Assembly (NCBI GenBank): GCA_002305165.1
Contig: DBQI01000051.1
Span: 14,037 to 48,939, forward strand
Direction of reading: 5' to 3'
From: Armatimonadetes bacterium UBA1398
GTDB lineage: Bacteria > Armatimonadota > Zipacnadia > UBA1398
DNA length: 34,903 bases
The translations under genes and the position numbers were made by a program. The notes under the pieces are model-generated. The model did not search any database and had not been told where the DNA came from. It saw nothing but the letters and a program-made list of their open reading frames with translations. Shown one piece after another: positions 7,664 to 14,848 of the stretch (within the stretch, counting starts at the first letter, position 1; each line of letters starts with the position of its first letter).

Positions 7664-9048
7664 GAGCAGGCCGGCAGATCCCTGAGAGCGCCGTGGATCA
7701 GAGAGCCCCTGCAAGGGTTAGGCCGGCGCCCGCGCTTGGGGGTGCGCTGGTTCCGCTCGCGGTGTGTGTCTGGCTTGCCGTCGGCTCAGGCGCCAACGCG
7801 CCTCCCCTCGGCGCCAGTCTGCGCGTCATCTACACTACCGACACCCAAGGGCGGCTGGATGTCTGCGGCTGCTCGGCGGGCCAACACGGTGGGCTGCCCC
7901 GGCGAGCCACCCTGTTGCGCCATCTGAGGTCCGAAGCCCAGGCCGTGATCGTCATCGACGGCGGGTCGGCGGTCACCAAGGTCTCCCACGTCGATCCCTT
8001 CGCTCGAGCCTACCGCTCCATGGCCTATGACCTCGTCCTCCACGCCGCCACCGCTCTCGAGGGAGCCTTCGCGGAGGCGCTCACGAGAGAGGGTGTTGAC
8101 ACCCTGCCCCGCCCGCGCGAACCAGGCGGCGTGGCTTGCCAGGTCCTCGAAGCTGATGAGGGCCTGGAGCTCCTCGTCCTTGTCACCCCCGATCCGGCTG
8201 GCGCCGACGCCGATGCCCTCGCCCAATCCTTGCGAGGGGCCATCCAGGCGGCGACGGCCGGCCGCGATCCCGCCGCGAGGCGCGCTGTCGTCGTCATCAC
8301 GGGTGAGTCCCCCACGGGCAACGCGCGTCTCGCGGAGCGGGTGGGGGACGAGGTCGACCTGTTCCTGGGCGCCTCCTTCCCGGTCATCACCTCCGACTAC
8401 CGGGAGCCCATCGCGCCCGGGCCCGTGGCGCCCGCCATCGCCGGGGGCAAAGCGCTGACCGTCATCGACATCGGCTTCCCCGCTGACGGTGGCCGGCCAG
8501 AGGTTGCGGCGCGGTACGAGCCCGTCGCGCCGGACCTGCTCCCCGATATCGAGGTCGGCGCGATCATCGAGGACTACTACGCCAGTCAAAAACTCTCAGC
8601 GGGTCTCGAGGGGGACGCGCCCGACGAGTTCGCCCTGGACTATGCCATGCGAGGCTGGGCCGACGCGATGGTGTGCGCCGAGTGCCACCTAGAGGAGTAC
8701 GGCCTGTGGCGCGGGACAGCCCACGCCCACGCCATCGACACCCTGGCCGGGCGCGGCCGCCTGGTGGACGAGTGCCTGACTTGCCATTCCGAGGGGTTTC
8801 GGCGGGGCGGGAGCTTCAACCCGGAGGCGATCGTGCCCGGTGATGGAGTCACCTGCGCCACCTGCCACGGTGATGGCGTGGTCCACTCCATGACCGGGCG
8901 GGTCGACGCCATCGAGCGCCACGTGTCCGCGGACCTGTGCATAGGGTGCCACGACGAGGAGCGTCAGCCTCTGGGGTTCGACTTCGAGGCCTCGTGGCGG
9001 CTGATCTCCCATGGATCCGATAACGCGCCTGCCGAAGGAGGAGCGTAG
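7660..9048 (+). CDS. Pseudo-metallophosphatase fused to tetraheme cytochrome c554-like domain
   Basis: A 462-residue exported protein. I chose GTG 7660 because it overlaps the upstream stop (GTGA) and gives a signal peptide (core ALVPLAVCVWLAVGSGANA). Residues about 50-300 resemble the UshA/SoxB-type metallophosphatase fold: YTTDTQGRLDVCGC, GGLPRRATLLR and VIVIDGG match the usual DTHG, GGLARR and DaGD regions. Key metal ligands appear lost: DTQG for DTHG, DGG for DGD/AGD, no GNHE motif, and VDLFLGAS where the family has LGGH. From about residue 335 the protein carries four CxxCH haem motifs (CAECH starting at residue 339, then CLTCH, CATCH, CIGCH), in a cytochrome c554-like arrangement. The likely role is periplasmic electron transfer or a redox-sensing scaffold, not phosphatase activity. 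Neighbours are exported proteins of unknown function. Confidence 0.85.
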   Translation: MRAGRQIPESAVDQRAPARVRPAPALGGALVPLAVCVWLAVGSGANAPPLGASLRVIYTTDTQGRLDVCGCSAGQHGGLPRRATLLRHLRSEAQAVIVIDGGSAVTKVSHVDPFARAYRSMAYDLVLHAATALEGAFAEALTREGVDTLPRPREPGGVACQVLEADEGLELLVLVTPDPAGADADALAQSLRGAIQAATAGRDPAARRAVVVITGESPTGNARLAERVGDEVDLFLGASFPVITSDYREPIAPGPVAPAIAGGKALTVIDIGFPADGGRPEVAARYEPVAPDLLPDIEVGAIIEDYYASQKLSAGLEGDAPDEFALDYAMRGWADAMVCAECHLEEYGLWRGTAHAHAIDTLAGRGRLVDECLTCHSEGFRRGGSFNPEAIVPGDGVTCATCHGDGVVHSMTGRVDAIERHVSADLCIGCHDEERQPLGFDFEASWRLISHGSDNAPAEGGA

Positions 9049-10176
9049 ATGAGCATGAGTGTGAGCGTCGCGGCTCTGGCGTGGAGCCTCGCCCTGTTTG
9101 GCCAAGGCGGGCCGGGTGGCCATGCCCTGCGAGTCGTGCCGCCGGAGATGGATGTGTCCGCGACGATCCGGACCATTCACTCCGAGGGCTTGCCGGTGGA
9201 GCTGCTGGTGATCGATGTATGCCGCTCGGGGCAGGCCCTGTTCCCGCCGCCCGAGGGCTCGCCCTTCGTGGCTCGGTCGGGCTTCGAGTCAGGGGCTCAG
9301 CTTCGCGAGTGGATCGACGAGGCGCACAAGGCGGGGCTGCGGGTCTACGCGGGGATGGACCTCCTCCGATGGGTGGACCCACTGTCATCCGACCCCAACC
9401 TACTCGAAGCCCGCCCAGGATTGGTTGAGATGGACGTTGGAGCAATGTGCAACCCCCGCGCTGCTGCGGGGGGAGGCTTCGCCTCGCCGTGGTCAGGCGA
9501 GGTGCGGGACGCGTTGCGAGGGCTCCTCACCAAGCTGGCGACCGACTACCCGGACCTCGATGGCCTCTACGTGGCGTGGAGTCTGTCCCTAGACACCTAC
9601 ATGGGCTTCTCCGATGCGGCCCGCGCGGCCTCGATCCTCGCCGTGGGAGTGGACCCTGTCGACTTCGCCTCGTGGGGCCCTGTGGACAGCGAGCCGGCTC
9701 CCGTCACAGCCTGGATCGAGTGGCGGCTGTCATCCTTCCGCGAGATCCTGGGAGAGATCCGCGAGGCGTTCCGGACCGCGTCGGGCGGCAAGCCCATGCT
9801 GGCGAGGGCGATCTGCGGGGTTGGAACGTGGAAGCCACGCTACCGGGCCGCGTCCTGCCAAGACTGGATGGAATGGCGGTTCCACAGCGTCGTGGATGAT
9901 CTGGTCCTCGAGATCGATCTGCTGCGAGGGGTCAACACGCCGATCAACGAGTTCCGCGCGGGCTATAGGCTCTACGAGTCCATCAAGCCGCTCGGTCAGC
10001 CGTACCTCCTGGTTCCCGGGGAGCTGCAGGGCAAGCGCGTCTCCCTGCCCGAGGCGGCCGAGCGGATGGACAAGTGGCCGCTGCCCCAACTGCCGCTCTT
10101 CGTGGACCCCTCCCAGGCGGACCAACTGGAGTCAGCCTTGGCGCTACTAGGCGCGCTTCGTGACAATGAGCGATGA
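9049..10176 (+). CDS. Secreted TIM-barrel glycoside-hydrolase-like protein
   Basis: A 375-residue exported protein that starts directly after the preceding stop, with GGAGGAG 7 nt upstream. A signal peptide occupies about residues 1-28. The sequence has the alternating pattern of a TIM barrel like those of GHL10/DUF187-type putative glycosidases: ELLVIDVCRSG (early strand), LREWIDEAHKAGLRVYAGMDLL (helix then strand, the clearest family-like signature), LDGLYVAWSLSLD (mid-barrel) and QPYLLVPGEL (late strand). I cannot assign catalytic acids. A role in polysaccharide cleavage fits the other hydrolases in the window but is inference. It is probably co-translated with the cytochrome fusion upstream. 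Confidence 0.72.
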   Translation: MSMSVSVAALAWSLALFGQGGPGGHALRVVPPEMDVSATIRTIHSEGLPVELLVIDVCRSGQALFPPPEGSPFVARSGFESGAQLREWIDEAHKAGLRVYAGMDLLRWVDPLSSDPNLLEARPGLVEMDVGAMCNPRAAAGGGFASPWSGEVRDALRGLLTKLATDYPDLDGLYVAWSLSLDTYMGFSDAARAASILAVGVDPVDFASWGPVDSEPAPVTAWIEWRLSSFREILGEIREAFRTASGGKPMLARAICGVGTWKPRYRAASCQDWMEWRFHSVVDDLVLEIDLLRGVNTPINEFRAGYRLYESIKPLGQPYLLVPGELQGKRVSLPEAAERMDKWPLPQLPLFVDPSQADQLESALALLGALRDNER

Positions 10177-10209
10177 CCTGAGTACTTAGGAGAAGAGAGG
10201 AGCACGTAG

Positions 10210-10398
10210 ATGAAACCACGCAGTGAGCTTGATCGCCGTAACTTCCTCAAGCGCGCAGGAACAGTGGCTTTCCTGAGCGCCGCCGCTATCAAGGCCGCCT
10301 CGGCGGGGACCCCGGTAGATCGCGAGCCGTGTTCGAAGCCGCCGGAGGAGTGCTGTGTTGTTCCGGGGTGTTGTGTGCTGCTCCCGCCGGGTGAGTAG
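10210..10398 (+). CDS. Tat-exported cysteine-rich mini-protein
   Basis: A 62-residue protein with a strong GAGGAG ribosome-binding site. Residues 8-17 are a twin-arginine motif (DRRNFLKRAG) followed by the hydrophobic stretch TVAFLSAAAIKAASAG, a textbook Tat signal with likely cleavage after ASA. The remaining mature peptide is only about 30 residues and holds five cysteines as C, then CC, then CC (EPCSKPPEECCVVPGCC), among prolines. Tat export implies folding or cofactor loading before export, so metal binding is plausible. A processed peptide or the anchor of an extracellular assembly is also possible. I know no named family with this pattern. The gene lies between the secreted glycosidase-like gene (33 nt) and the capsule-type glycosyltransferase (63 nt). 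Confidence 0.82.
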   Translation: MKPRSELDRRNFLKRAGTVAFLSAAAIKAASAGTPVDREPCSKPPEECCVVPGCCVLLPPGE

Positions 10399-10461
10399 GA
10401 AGACCGCCGCAGTGGACATCCTGGGTTGCGATCGCCGGGCCAACGCGAAGGCGGTGACCCG

Positions 10462-11526
10462 GTGATCGCTCTCGTCAGCACAGGCCCCGAGTTCACGCAG
10501 TGGTTCTCGGGCGAGGCCGAGCGGCTGCGTGCCGCGAGCCCGTGCCCTGTCGAGGTGTGGGGGCACGAGCCACAGGTGGAGCTTCCCGCTGGGCTTGAGC
10601 CCACCGCGGAGGAGCTTGAGGACATCATTCAGTTCCAGGACTGGCGCCTGAGGACCAATGTCCCCTTCGACCCGGACCTCACGCGCGAACAGTGGATCCG
10701 GTTCGCCGAAGTCAACTTCAACTATTACACCTCGGCGTTTCGCATCGCCCGCGACAACCGTGGCCTGACCCACATCGTCCTCTCCGGCTCGTCCAGGGCG
10801 GGCCAACGAGTCGTCAGCGTGGCCGCGCGACGCCTCGGGCTGAACGTCACGTGCCTGGAGCCGGCTATCTTCCCTCGCCCCGAGGGCGCCGCCCTGATGC
10901 TCACCAAGGGCCGGGCTCACTACGCGGCGCCGGCGGACCAGTTCCTCGACTGGCGGGAGCACACCCTAGACGATGCGCGTATGCGGGAGTACCGGGCCTG
11001 GTGGCTCGCTGAGCGGCGCACGAAGCACGAGAAGTTCGTTGAGAGAGTGGAGCCGGCGCTCCACGATGGGGCGGTCATCTGGTTCCAGCAGGTGCCGGGC
11101 GATGCCGCCCTCTACCGCTGGTGGGTGCCCGACGGGGCGTTGGACCGCATCGAGCGTGACCTGCGCGCCGTCGACGGGCACGTGAAGGGCCACCCTCGGG
11201 CGGATGACAGCCACCTCCCCCGGTTCCCCGCGGATCGCACCATCGACCGGAAGGCGAACATCCACGACGTGCTGCCCAGGTGCCACGTCGCCGCTGTGCT
11301 GTCGAGCGCCGTTGGCATGGAGGCGTGGATGTACGGCTTGCCCGTCGCGGTATACGGCGCCCCCTTCTACGCTCAGCCGGAGCTGGTCAACTCGTCGATC
11401 CCGGACGCGCTCGCTAGCCCGCGGGTCGATCACGCGGAGCGAATGCGGTTCCTCGACTACTTCATCCACGAGTACACGGTGCTCGTGAGCGACGCGGAGA
11501 CCACGGTGCGGCGGGTCCTGGCCTAA
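10462..11526 (+). CDS. KpsC/KpsS-like capsule polysaccharide glycosyltransferase
   Basis: A 354-residue cytoplasmic protein with no signal peptide. Its C-terminal half carries the capsule-polysaccharide-synthase signature seen in KpsC/KpsS: IHDVLPRCHVAAVLSSAVG, then MEAWMYGLPVAVYGAPFY, the usual nucleotide-sugar binding GxEA...G.PV.....FY pattern. The preceding VKGHPRADDSHLPRF is like the conserved KxHP motif. In the known enzymes this domain transfers beta-Kdo to a phospholipid anchor. The N-terminal half (ALVSTG, then HIVLSGSSRAGQRVVSVAAR) is compatible with the first Rossmann-like lobe. I chose GTG 10462 (AAGGCGG upstream); a TTG at 10426 is a weaker alternative. No other capsule export or synthesis genes lie nearby, so its acceptor is unknown. 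Confidence 0.72.
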   Translation: MIALVSTGPEFTQWFSGEAERLRAASPCPVEVWGHEPQVELPAGLEPTAEELEDIIQFQDWRLRTNVPFDPDLTREQWIRFAEVNFNYYTSAFRIARDNRGLTHIVLSGSSRAGQRVVSVAARRLGLNVTCLEPAIFPRPEGAALMLTKGRAHYAAPADQFLDWREHTLDDARMREYRAWWLAERRTKHEKFVERVEPALHDGAVIWFQQVPGDAALYRWWVPDGALDRIERDLRAVDGHVKGHPRADDSHLPRFPADRTIDRKANIHDVLPRCHVAAVLSSAVGMEAWMYGLPVAVYGAPFYAQPELVNSSIPDALASPRVDHAERMRFLDYFIHEYTVLVSDAETTVRRVLA

Positions 11527-11602
11527 CCGCGCTACCCAGCCGGCATCCAGTCCTGTGATGCTGACCATCGTCCCGTCCCTGGGGCAGTGGCCTACCCCTG
11601 GC

Positions 11603-11621
11603 GCCGCCTCCCCATGGCGGC
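11603..11621 (+). terminator. GC hairpin after the capsule-type gene, possible terminator
   Basis: GCCGCC (11603-11608) pairs with GGCGGC (11616-11621) around a 7-nt loop, 77 nt after the stop at 11526. There is no T-run, so termination would need Rho or be weak. Confidence 0.3.
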
Positions 11622-11661
11622 CCGAAGGGTGTAGTATCAGAGGGTTGTTCGCACGTAGCTT

Positions 11662-11681
11662 CAGCGTTGGCGAAAACGCTG
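11662..11681 (+). other. Hairpin upstream of the nifU promoter
   Basis: CAGCGTT (11662-11668) and AACGCTG (11675-11681) form a 7-bp stem with a 6-nt loop just upstream of the candidate -35 box. It could be a second regulator site or the end of the upstream transcript. Confidence 0.3.
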
Positions 11682-11692
11682 GCTCCAGGGTC

Positions 11693-11721
11693 TTGAGGGA
11701 AGAGTTAGTCTAGACTAACAT
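11693..11721 (+). promoter_or_regulatory. Candidate sigma-70 promoter of nifU-nifS
   Basis: TTGAGG (11693-11698) and TAACAT (11716-11721) are separated by 17 nt, the optimal spacing. The start of nifU lies about 50 nt downstream of the -10 box. A perfect palindrome occupies most of the spacer and overlaps the -10 box, the expected position for a repressor. Confidence 0.55.
11704..11719. promoter_or_regulatory. 16-bp perfect palindrome, candidate operator of the Fe-S genes
   Basis: GTTAGTCTAGACTAAC is identical to its reverse complement over all 16 bases and overlaps the candidate -10 box. Its AGTC..GACT core recalls the half-sites of some Rrf2-family (IscR-type) operators, but it is not a standard IscR or SufR site. 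No Rrf2 regulator is encoded in this window. Confidence 0.55.
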
Positions 11722-11769
11722 GGTGGGTGGGTTCGGTAGACGTCTGGCGCGCTTGAGGTGACTGCACAC

Positions 11770-12633
11770 ATGTGGGAATACACCGAGCAAGTCATGGAGC
11801 ACTTCCGAAACCCCCGCAACATCGGGTACATCGAGGATCCGGACGGCGTGGGGGAAGTGGGCTCTCTGGCCTGCGGGGACGCGCTGCGCCTCATGTTCAA
11901 GCTCGATGACCAAGGCCGCATCGCCGACGTGAAGTTCCAGACCTTCGGCTGCGGAAGCGCCATCGCGTCGTCGTCCGCGCTCACCGAGATCATCAAGGGG
12001 ATGACCGTCGAGGAGGCGGAGAAGGTCACGAATCAGGACATCGCCGAGTACCTAGGCGGGCTGCCTCAGCAGAAGATGCACTGCTCGGTGATGGGCCGCG
12101 AAGCCCTCGAGGCCGCGATCGCGAACTACCGCGGCGAGGAGTCGCCGGGGGAGCGGCGCCTGGAGGGCGAGGTCACCTGTATCTGCTTTGGCGTGACCGA
12201 GCATGCTATCGAGCGCGCGATCCGCGAGAACGGCTGCCGCACGGTGGAGGACATCACGAGCTTCACCAAGGCGGGCGGCGGATGCGGCGGATGTGTGCCC
12301 GCCATCGAGAAGATTCTAGCGAGGCCCCTCGCGGAGGAGCCGGCGCCCGCTCCTCCGCCCGCGCCGCGCAAGCTCACGAACATCGAGAAGATCCAACTGA
12401 TCCAGCGGACTATCGACTCGGAGATCCGGCCCCACCTCCAGCGGGATGGGGGCGATCTCCAACTCGTGGACGTAGAGGGTGACCGCGTCATCGTGTCCCT
12501 GCTGGGAGCCTGCCAGGGCTGTCCGGTATCCAAGTTCACCCTGAAGGACATGGTAGAAGCGCGGCTTCGCGATCACGTATCGCCCGACTTGGTGGTCGTT
12601 GAGGAGAGCGACTATGAGAGCGTATCTGGATAA
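11770..12633 (+). CDS. nifU: NifU-type three-domain Fe-S cluster scaffold
   Basis: A 287-residue scaffold on which Fe-S clusters are built from sulfur supplied by NifS. The ATG at 11770 (MWEYTEQVMEHF, the usual NifU start) has GAGGTGA about 9 nt upstream; a GTG at 11758 is less likely. The N-terminal IscU-like domain has Cys35, Cys61 and Cys105 plus Asp37. The central domain has CIC near residues 136-138 and CGGC near 170-173, the four ligands of the permanent [2Fe-2S] cluster. After a Pro/Ala linker, the C-terminal Nfu domain carries CQGC. This full-length NifU architecture is typical of nitrogen fixers and of anaerobes such as epsilonproteobacteria. No nif structural genes are present, so general Fe-S assembly is the likely role. 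It overlaps nifS by 20 nt. Confidence 0.95.
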   Translation: MWEYTEQVMEHFRNPRNIGYIEDPDGVGEVGSLACGDALRLMFKLDDQGRIADVKFQTFGCGSAIASSSALTEIIKGMTVEEAEKVTNQDIAEYLGGLPQQKMHCSVMGREALEAAIANYRGEESPGERRLEGEVTCICFGVTEHAIERAIRENGCRTVEDITSFTKAGGGCGGCVPAIEKILARPLAEEPAPAPPPAPRKLTNIEKIQLIQRTIDSEIRPHLQRDGGDLQLVDVEGDRVIVSLLGACQGCPVSKFTLKDMVEARLRDHVSPDLVVVEESDYESVSG

Positions 12634-13768
12634 CAACGCTACCACCATGGTGGCGCCCGAGGTCGTCGAGGCCATGCTGCCCTTCTATGGGGAGCTCTAT
12701 GGCAACCCCTCGAGTATGCACAGCTTCGGGGGGCAGGTGAAGCGCTACGTCGACCGCGCTCGGGACCAGGTGGCGGCCCTCCTCGGGGCGACGCCCTATG
12801 AAGTCATCTTCACGGCCGGCGGCTCCGAGAGCAACAACATGGCCATCCGGGGCGCCCTGGAGGCCCTGGCGCCCGAGAAGCGCCATCTCGTCACCACCCG
12901 GGTCGAGCACCCCGCCGTGGGGGGCGTGTTCCAGCAGCTGGCCAAATCGGGTTACCGCGTGACGGAGCTGGCCGTGGAGTCCGACGGAAGCCTCGATATG
13001 GACGCCTTCCACTACGCCCTGACTCCAGACACCGCCCTCGTCAGCATCATGTGGGCGAACAATGAGACGGGCGTGACCTTCCCCATCGAGGAGATCGCCG
13101 AGGCTACGCGTGAGCGTGGCATCCTGCTCCACGTCGACGCCGTGCAGGCGGCGGGCAAGGTCCCCATCGACATGGCGAAGGCCCCGGTCGATATGCTCTC
13201 CATCTCGGGCCATAAGTTCCACGCCCCCAAGGGGGTGGGAGCGCTCTACGTTCGCCGAGGGACCTGCTTGGCGCCCCTGATCATCGGCGGCCACCAGGAG
13301 TGGGGCAAGCGTGCGGGCACCGAGAATGTGCCGGGCATCGTTGGCCTCGGCCGTGCCGCCGCCCTCGCCGTGGAGCACCTTGCGGATGTGGATGATCTGG
13401 CCAACCTGCGCGACAGGCTGGAGGCCGGCCTGCTGGCGCGGTGCCCGGACGTGCGCGTCAATGGCGCGAACCGCGTCCCGAACACCCTCAACGTCAGCTT
13501 CGAGTTCATCGAGGGGGAATCGATCCTCCTCATGCTCGATGACGTGGGGATCGCGGCGTCCTCAGGCTCGGCATGCGCTTCCGGCTCCCTGGAGCCCTCC
13601 CATGTGCTCCGAGCCATGGGCGTCCCCTTCACGGCGGTCCATGGCTCCATCCGCTTCAGTCTGAGTCGCTACACCACACCGGCGGAGATCGAGTACACCA
13701 TCGAGCAGGTCCCGCCGATCGTGAACCGTCTGCGTTCCATCTCACCCTTCGTTCCTACTACCATGTAG
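12614..13768 (+). CDS. nifS: Cysteine desulfurase NifS
   Basis: A 384-residue PLP enzyme that takes sulfur from cysteine and passes it to NifU. The ATG at 12614 has GAGGAG upstream and gives the canonical start RAYLDNNATT. Visible family marks are FTAGGSESNN (cofactor phosphate site), HVDAVQAAGK, the PLP lysine Lys201 within SGHKFHAPKG, and the catalytic Cys321 within SSGSACASGSLEPSHVL. The last motif is closest to NifS/IscS group I enzymes. Length is normal for the family. The start lies inside the end of nifU, so the two are translationally coupled. Together they supply clusters that the rubredoxin, superoxide-reductase and cytochrome genes downstream would benefit from in an oxygen-exposed anaerobe. 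Confidence 0.95.
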   Translation: MRAYLDNNATTMVAPEVVEAMLPFYGELYGNPSSMHSFGGQVKRYVDRARDQVAALLGATPYEVIFTAGGSESNNMAIRGALEALAPEKRHLVTTRVEHPAVGGVFQQLAKSGYRVTELAVESDGSLDMDAFHYALTPDTALVSIMWANNETGVTFPIEEIAEATRERGILLHVDAVQAAGKVPIDMAKAPVDMLSISGHKFHAPKGVGALYVRRGTCLAPLIIGGHQEWGKRAGTENVPGIVGLGRAAALAVEHLADVDDLANLRDRLEAGLLARCPDVRVNGANRVPNTLNVSFEFIEGESILLMLDDVGIAASSGSACASGSLEPSHVLRAMGVPFTAVHGSIRFSLSRYTTPAEIEYTIEQVPPIVNRLRSISPFVPTTM

Positions 13769-13865
13769 CCCGAGTTCTTGCCATCACGGGAGGAGGCGGG
13801 CCGCCGACGGCGGATTGACGATTTGATCGTAACAAAGAAAGCCACGGCCTTTGGAGGAGGAGACG

Positions 13866-14027
13866 ATGACGAAGTACCGATGCATTCCCTGCGGATACAT
13901 CTACGACCCCGCCAAGGGGGATCCCGACAATGGGATCGCGCCGGGCACGAGCTTCGAGGACCTGCCAGATGACTGGGTCTGTCCCGAGTGCGGCGTCGAT
14001 AAGGACCTCTTCGAGCCGGTAGACTAG
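13866..14027 (+). CDS. Rubredoxin (first copy)
   Basis: A 53-residue electron carrier with one iron held by four cysteines: CIPCGYIYDP (Cys6, Cys9) and CPECG (Cys39, Cys42). The spacing, the YIYDP turn and the FEDLPDDWVCP segment are canonical. GGAGGAG precedes the ATG by about 5 nt. It lies 97 nt after nifS and 44 nt before a second rubredoxin. In anaerobes rubredoxin reduces superoxide reductase and rubrerythrin, both encoded just downstream. Confidence 0.96.
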   Translation: MTKYRCIPCGYIYDPAKGDPDNGIAPGTSFEDLPDDWVCPECGVDKDLFEPVD

Positions 14028-14071
14028 AGCCTGAGGCTGGCCTTCGACGTTCGCCGTAAGGAGATGATGTG

Positions 14072-14227
14072 GTGAGGTTCAAGTGCCCAGCATGTGGGTA
14101 CATCTACGATCCGGCTATTGGCGACCCGGACTCGGACATACCGCCAGGCACGGCCTTCGAGGACCTGCCCGAGGACTGGGTGTGCCCGGAGTGCGGAACA
14201 CCCAAGAGCGGATTCAACTCCCAGTAG
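14072..14227 (+). CDS. Rubredoxin (second copy)
   Basis: A 51-residue rubredoxin starting with GTG, preceded by AAGGAG. It has CPACGYIYDP and CPECG ligand pairs and the same core (GTAFEDLPEDWVCPECG) as the first copy. It differs at the ends and in surface charge (PKSGFNSQ tail against VDKDLFEPVD). The tandem pair probably arose by duplication. The two may serve different partners, for example the desulfoferrodoxin and the ferritin-like protein, but nothing in the sequence proves a division of labour. Confidence 0.96.
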   Translation: MRFKCPACGYIYDPAIGDPDSDIPPGTAFEDLPEDWVCPECGTPKSGFNSQ

Positions 14228-14284
14228 GCCGTAGTCGCCCGACCCGCACCACACCGGCCGCCAGGAGGCGCCGGGCCTAGTGAT

Positions 14285-14300
14285 CCCTCCCTTGGGAGGG
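14285..14300 (+). other. Hairpin between rubredoxin and desulfoferrodoxin genes
   Basis: CCCTCC and GGAGGG pair around a CTTG tetraloop about 55 nt before the next start. No T-tract follows. It could trim or attenuate the transcript and give the desulfoferrodoxin a different expression level from the rubredoxins. Confidence 0.35.
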
Positions 14301-14355
14301 GAGGTTCGCGAACGACAGCTCGCGACACGTTGATGACAGAAGGGGGAAGTTACTG

Positions 14356-14742
14356 ATGGCGAAGAAGCACGACATCTACAAGTGCCCGGAGTGCGACTGC
14401 CTGTTCGAGATCAAGGGCGAATGCGCGTGTGAGTGCAGCTGCGAGCTCAGTTGCTGCGACAAACCCATGGAGAAGCTCGTCGAGCAGACCGCCGACAAGG
14501 CCAAGGAGAAGCACGTCCCCGTGATCGAGAAGATCGAGGGTGGGTACAAGGTCACCGTGGGAACCACGCTCCATCCCATGACCGAGGAGCACTGGATCAC
14601 CTTCATCCAGCTCATCACCGACGACAAGGTCTACACCCAGTACCTCGAGCCCGGCGACGCGCCCGAAGCGACCTTCCTGGTGGATGCCGAGAAGGTCAGC
14701 GCCCGCGAGTACTGCAACCTCCACGGACTGTGGCGCGCCTAG
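14356..14742 (+). CDS. dfx: Desulfoferrodoxin (superoxide reductase) with cysteine-rich insertion
   Basis: A 128-residue two-iron superoxide reductase that converts superoxide to hydrogen peroxide with electrons from rubredoxin. The catalytic domain is intact: Glu51-Lys52-His53, His73, His79, Cys120 and His123. Each is exactly four residues later than in Desulfovibrio desulfuricans desulfoferrodoxin (H49, H69, H75, C116, H119). The N-terminal desulforedoxin domain has its ligands at Cys10, Cys13, Cys33 and Cys34 instead of 10, 13, 29 and 30, so four residues are inserted. The insert zone reads CACECSC (Cys23, 25, 27, 29), with a further Cys15. Five extra cysteines in this small domain are unusual. 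A second metal or disulfide site is possible. The start has a GGGGGAAG-type site. Confidence 0.95.
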   Translation: MAKKHDIYKCPECDCLFEIKGECACECSCELSCCDKPMEKLVEQTADKAKEKHVPVIEKIEGGYKVTVGTTLHPMTEEHWITFIQLITDDKVYTQYLEPGDAPEATFLVDAEKVSAREYCNLHGLWRA

Positions 14743-14848
14743 GCGGCCGCGGGGAGGATACCCCAGGCGTGGTCTTTCGCCTGCCGCGGAGTCGTGGGTG
14801 ACTGCGGCCGGGAGGGGACGCCTGAGTTCAGCCAAGGAGACATTACCT

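Noticed and set aside
11770..13768. nifU-nifS as part of a nitrogen-fixation cluster
   Set aside because: No nifHDK, nifENB or other nif genes occur here. In many anaerobes NifU/NifS serve general Fe-S assembly.
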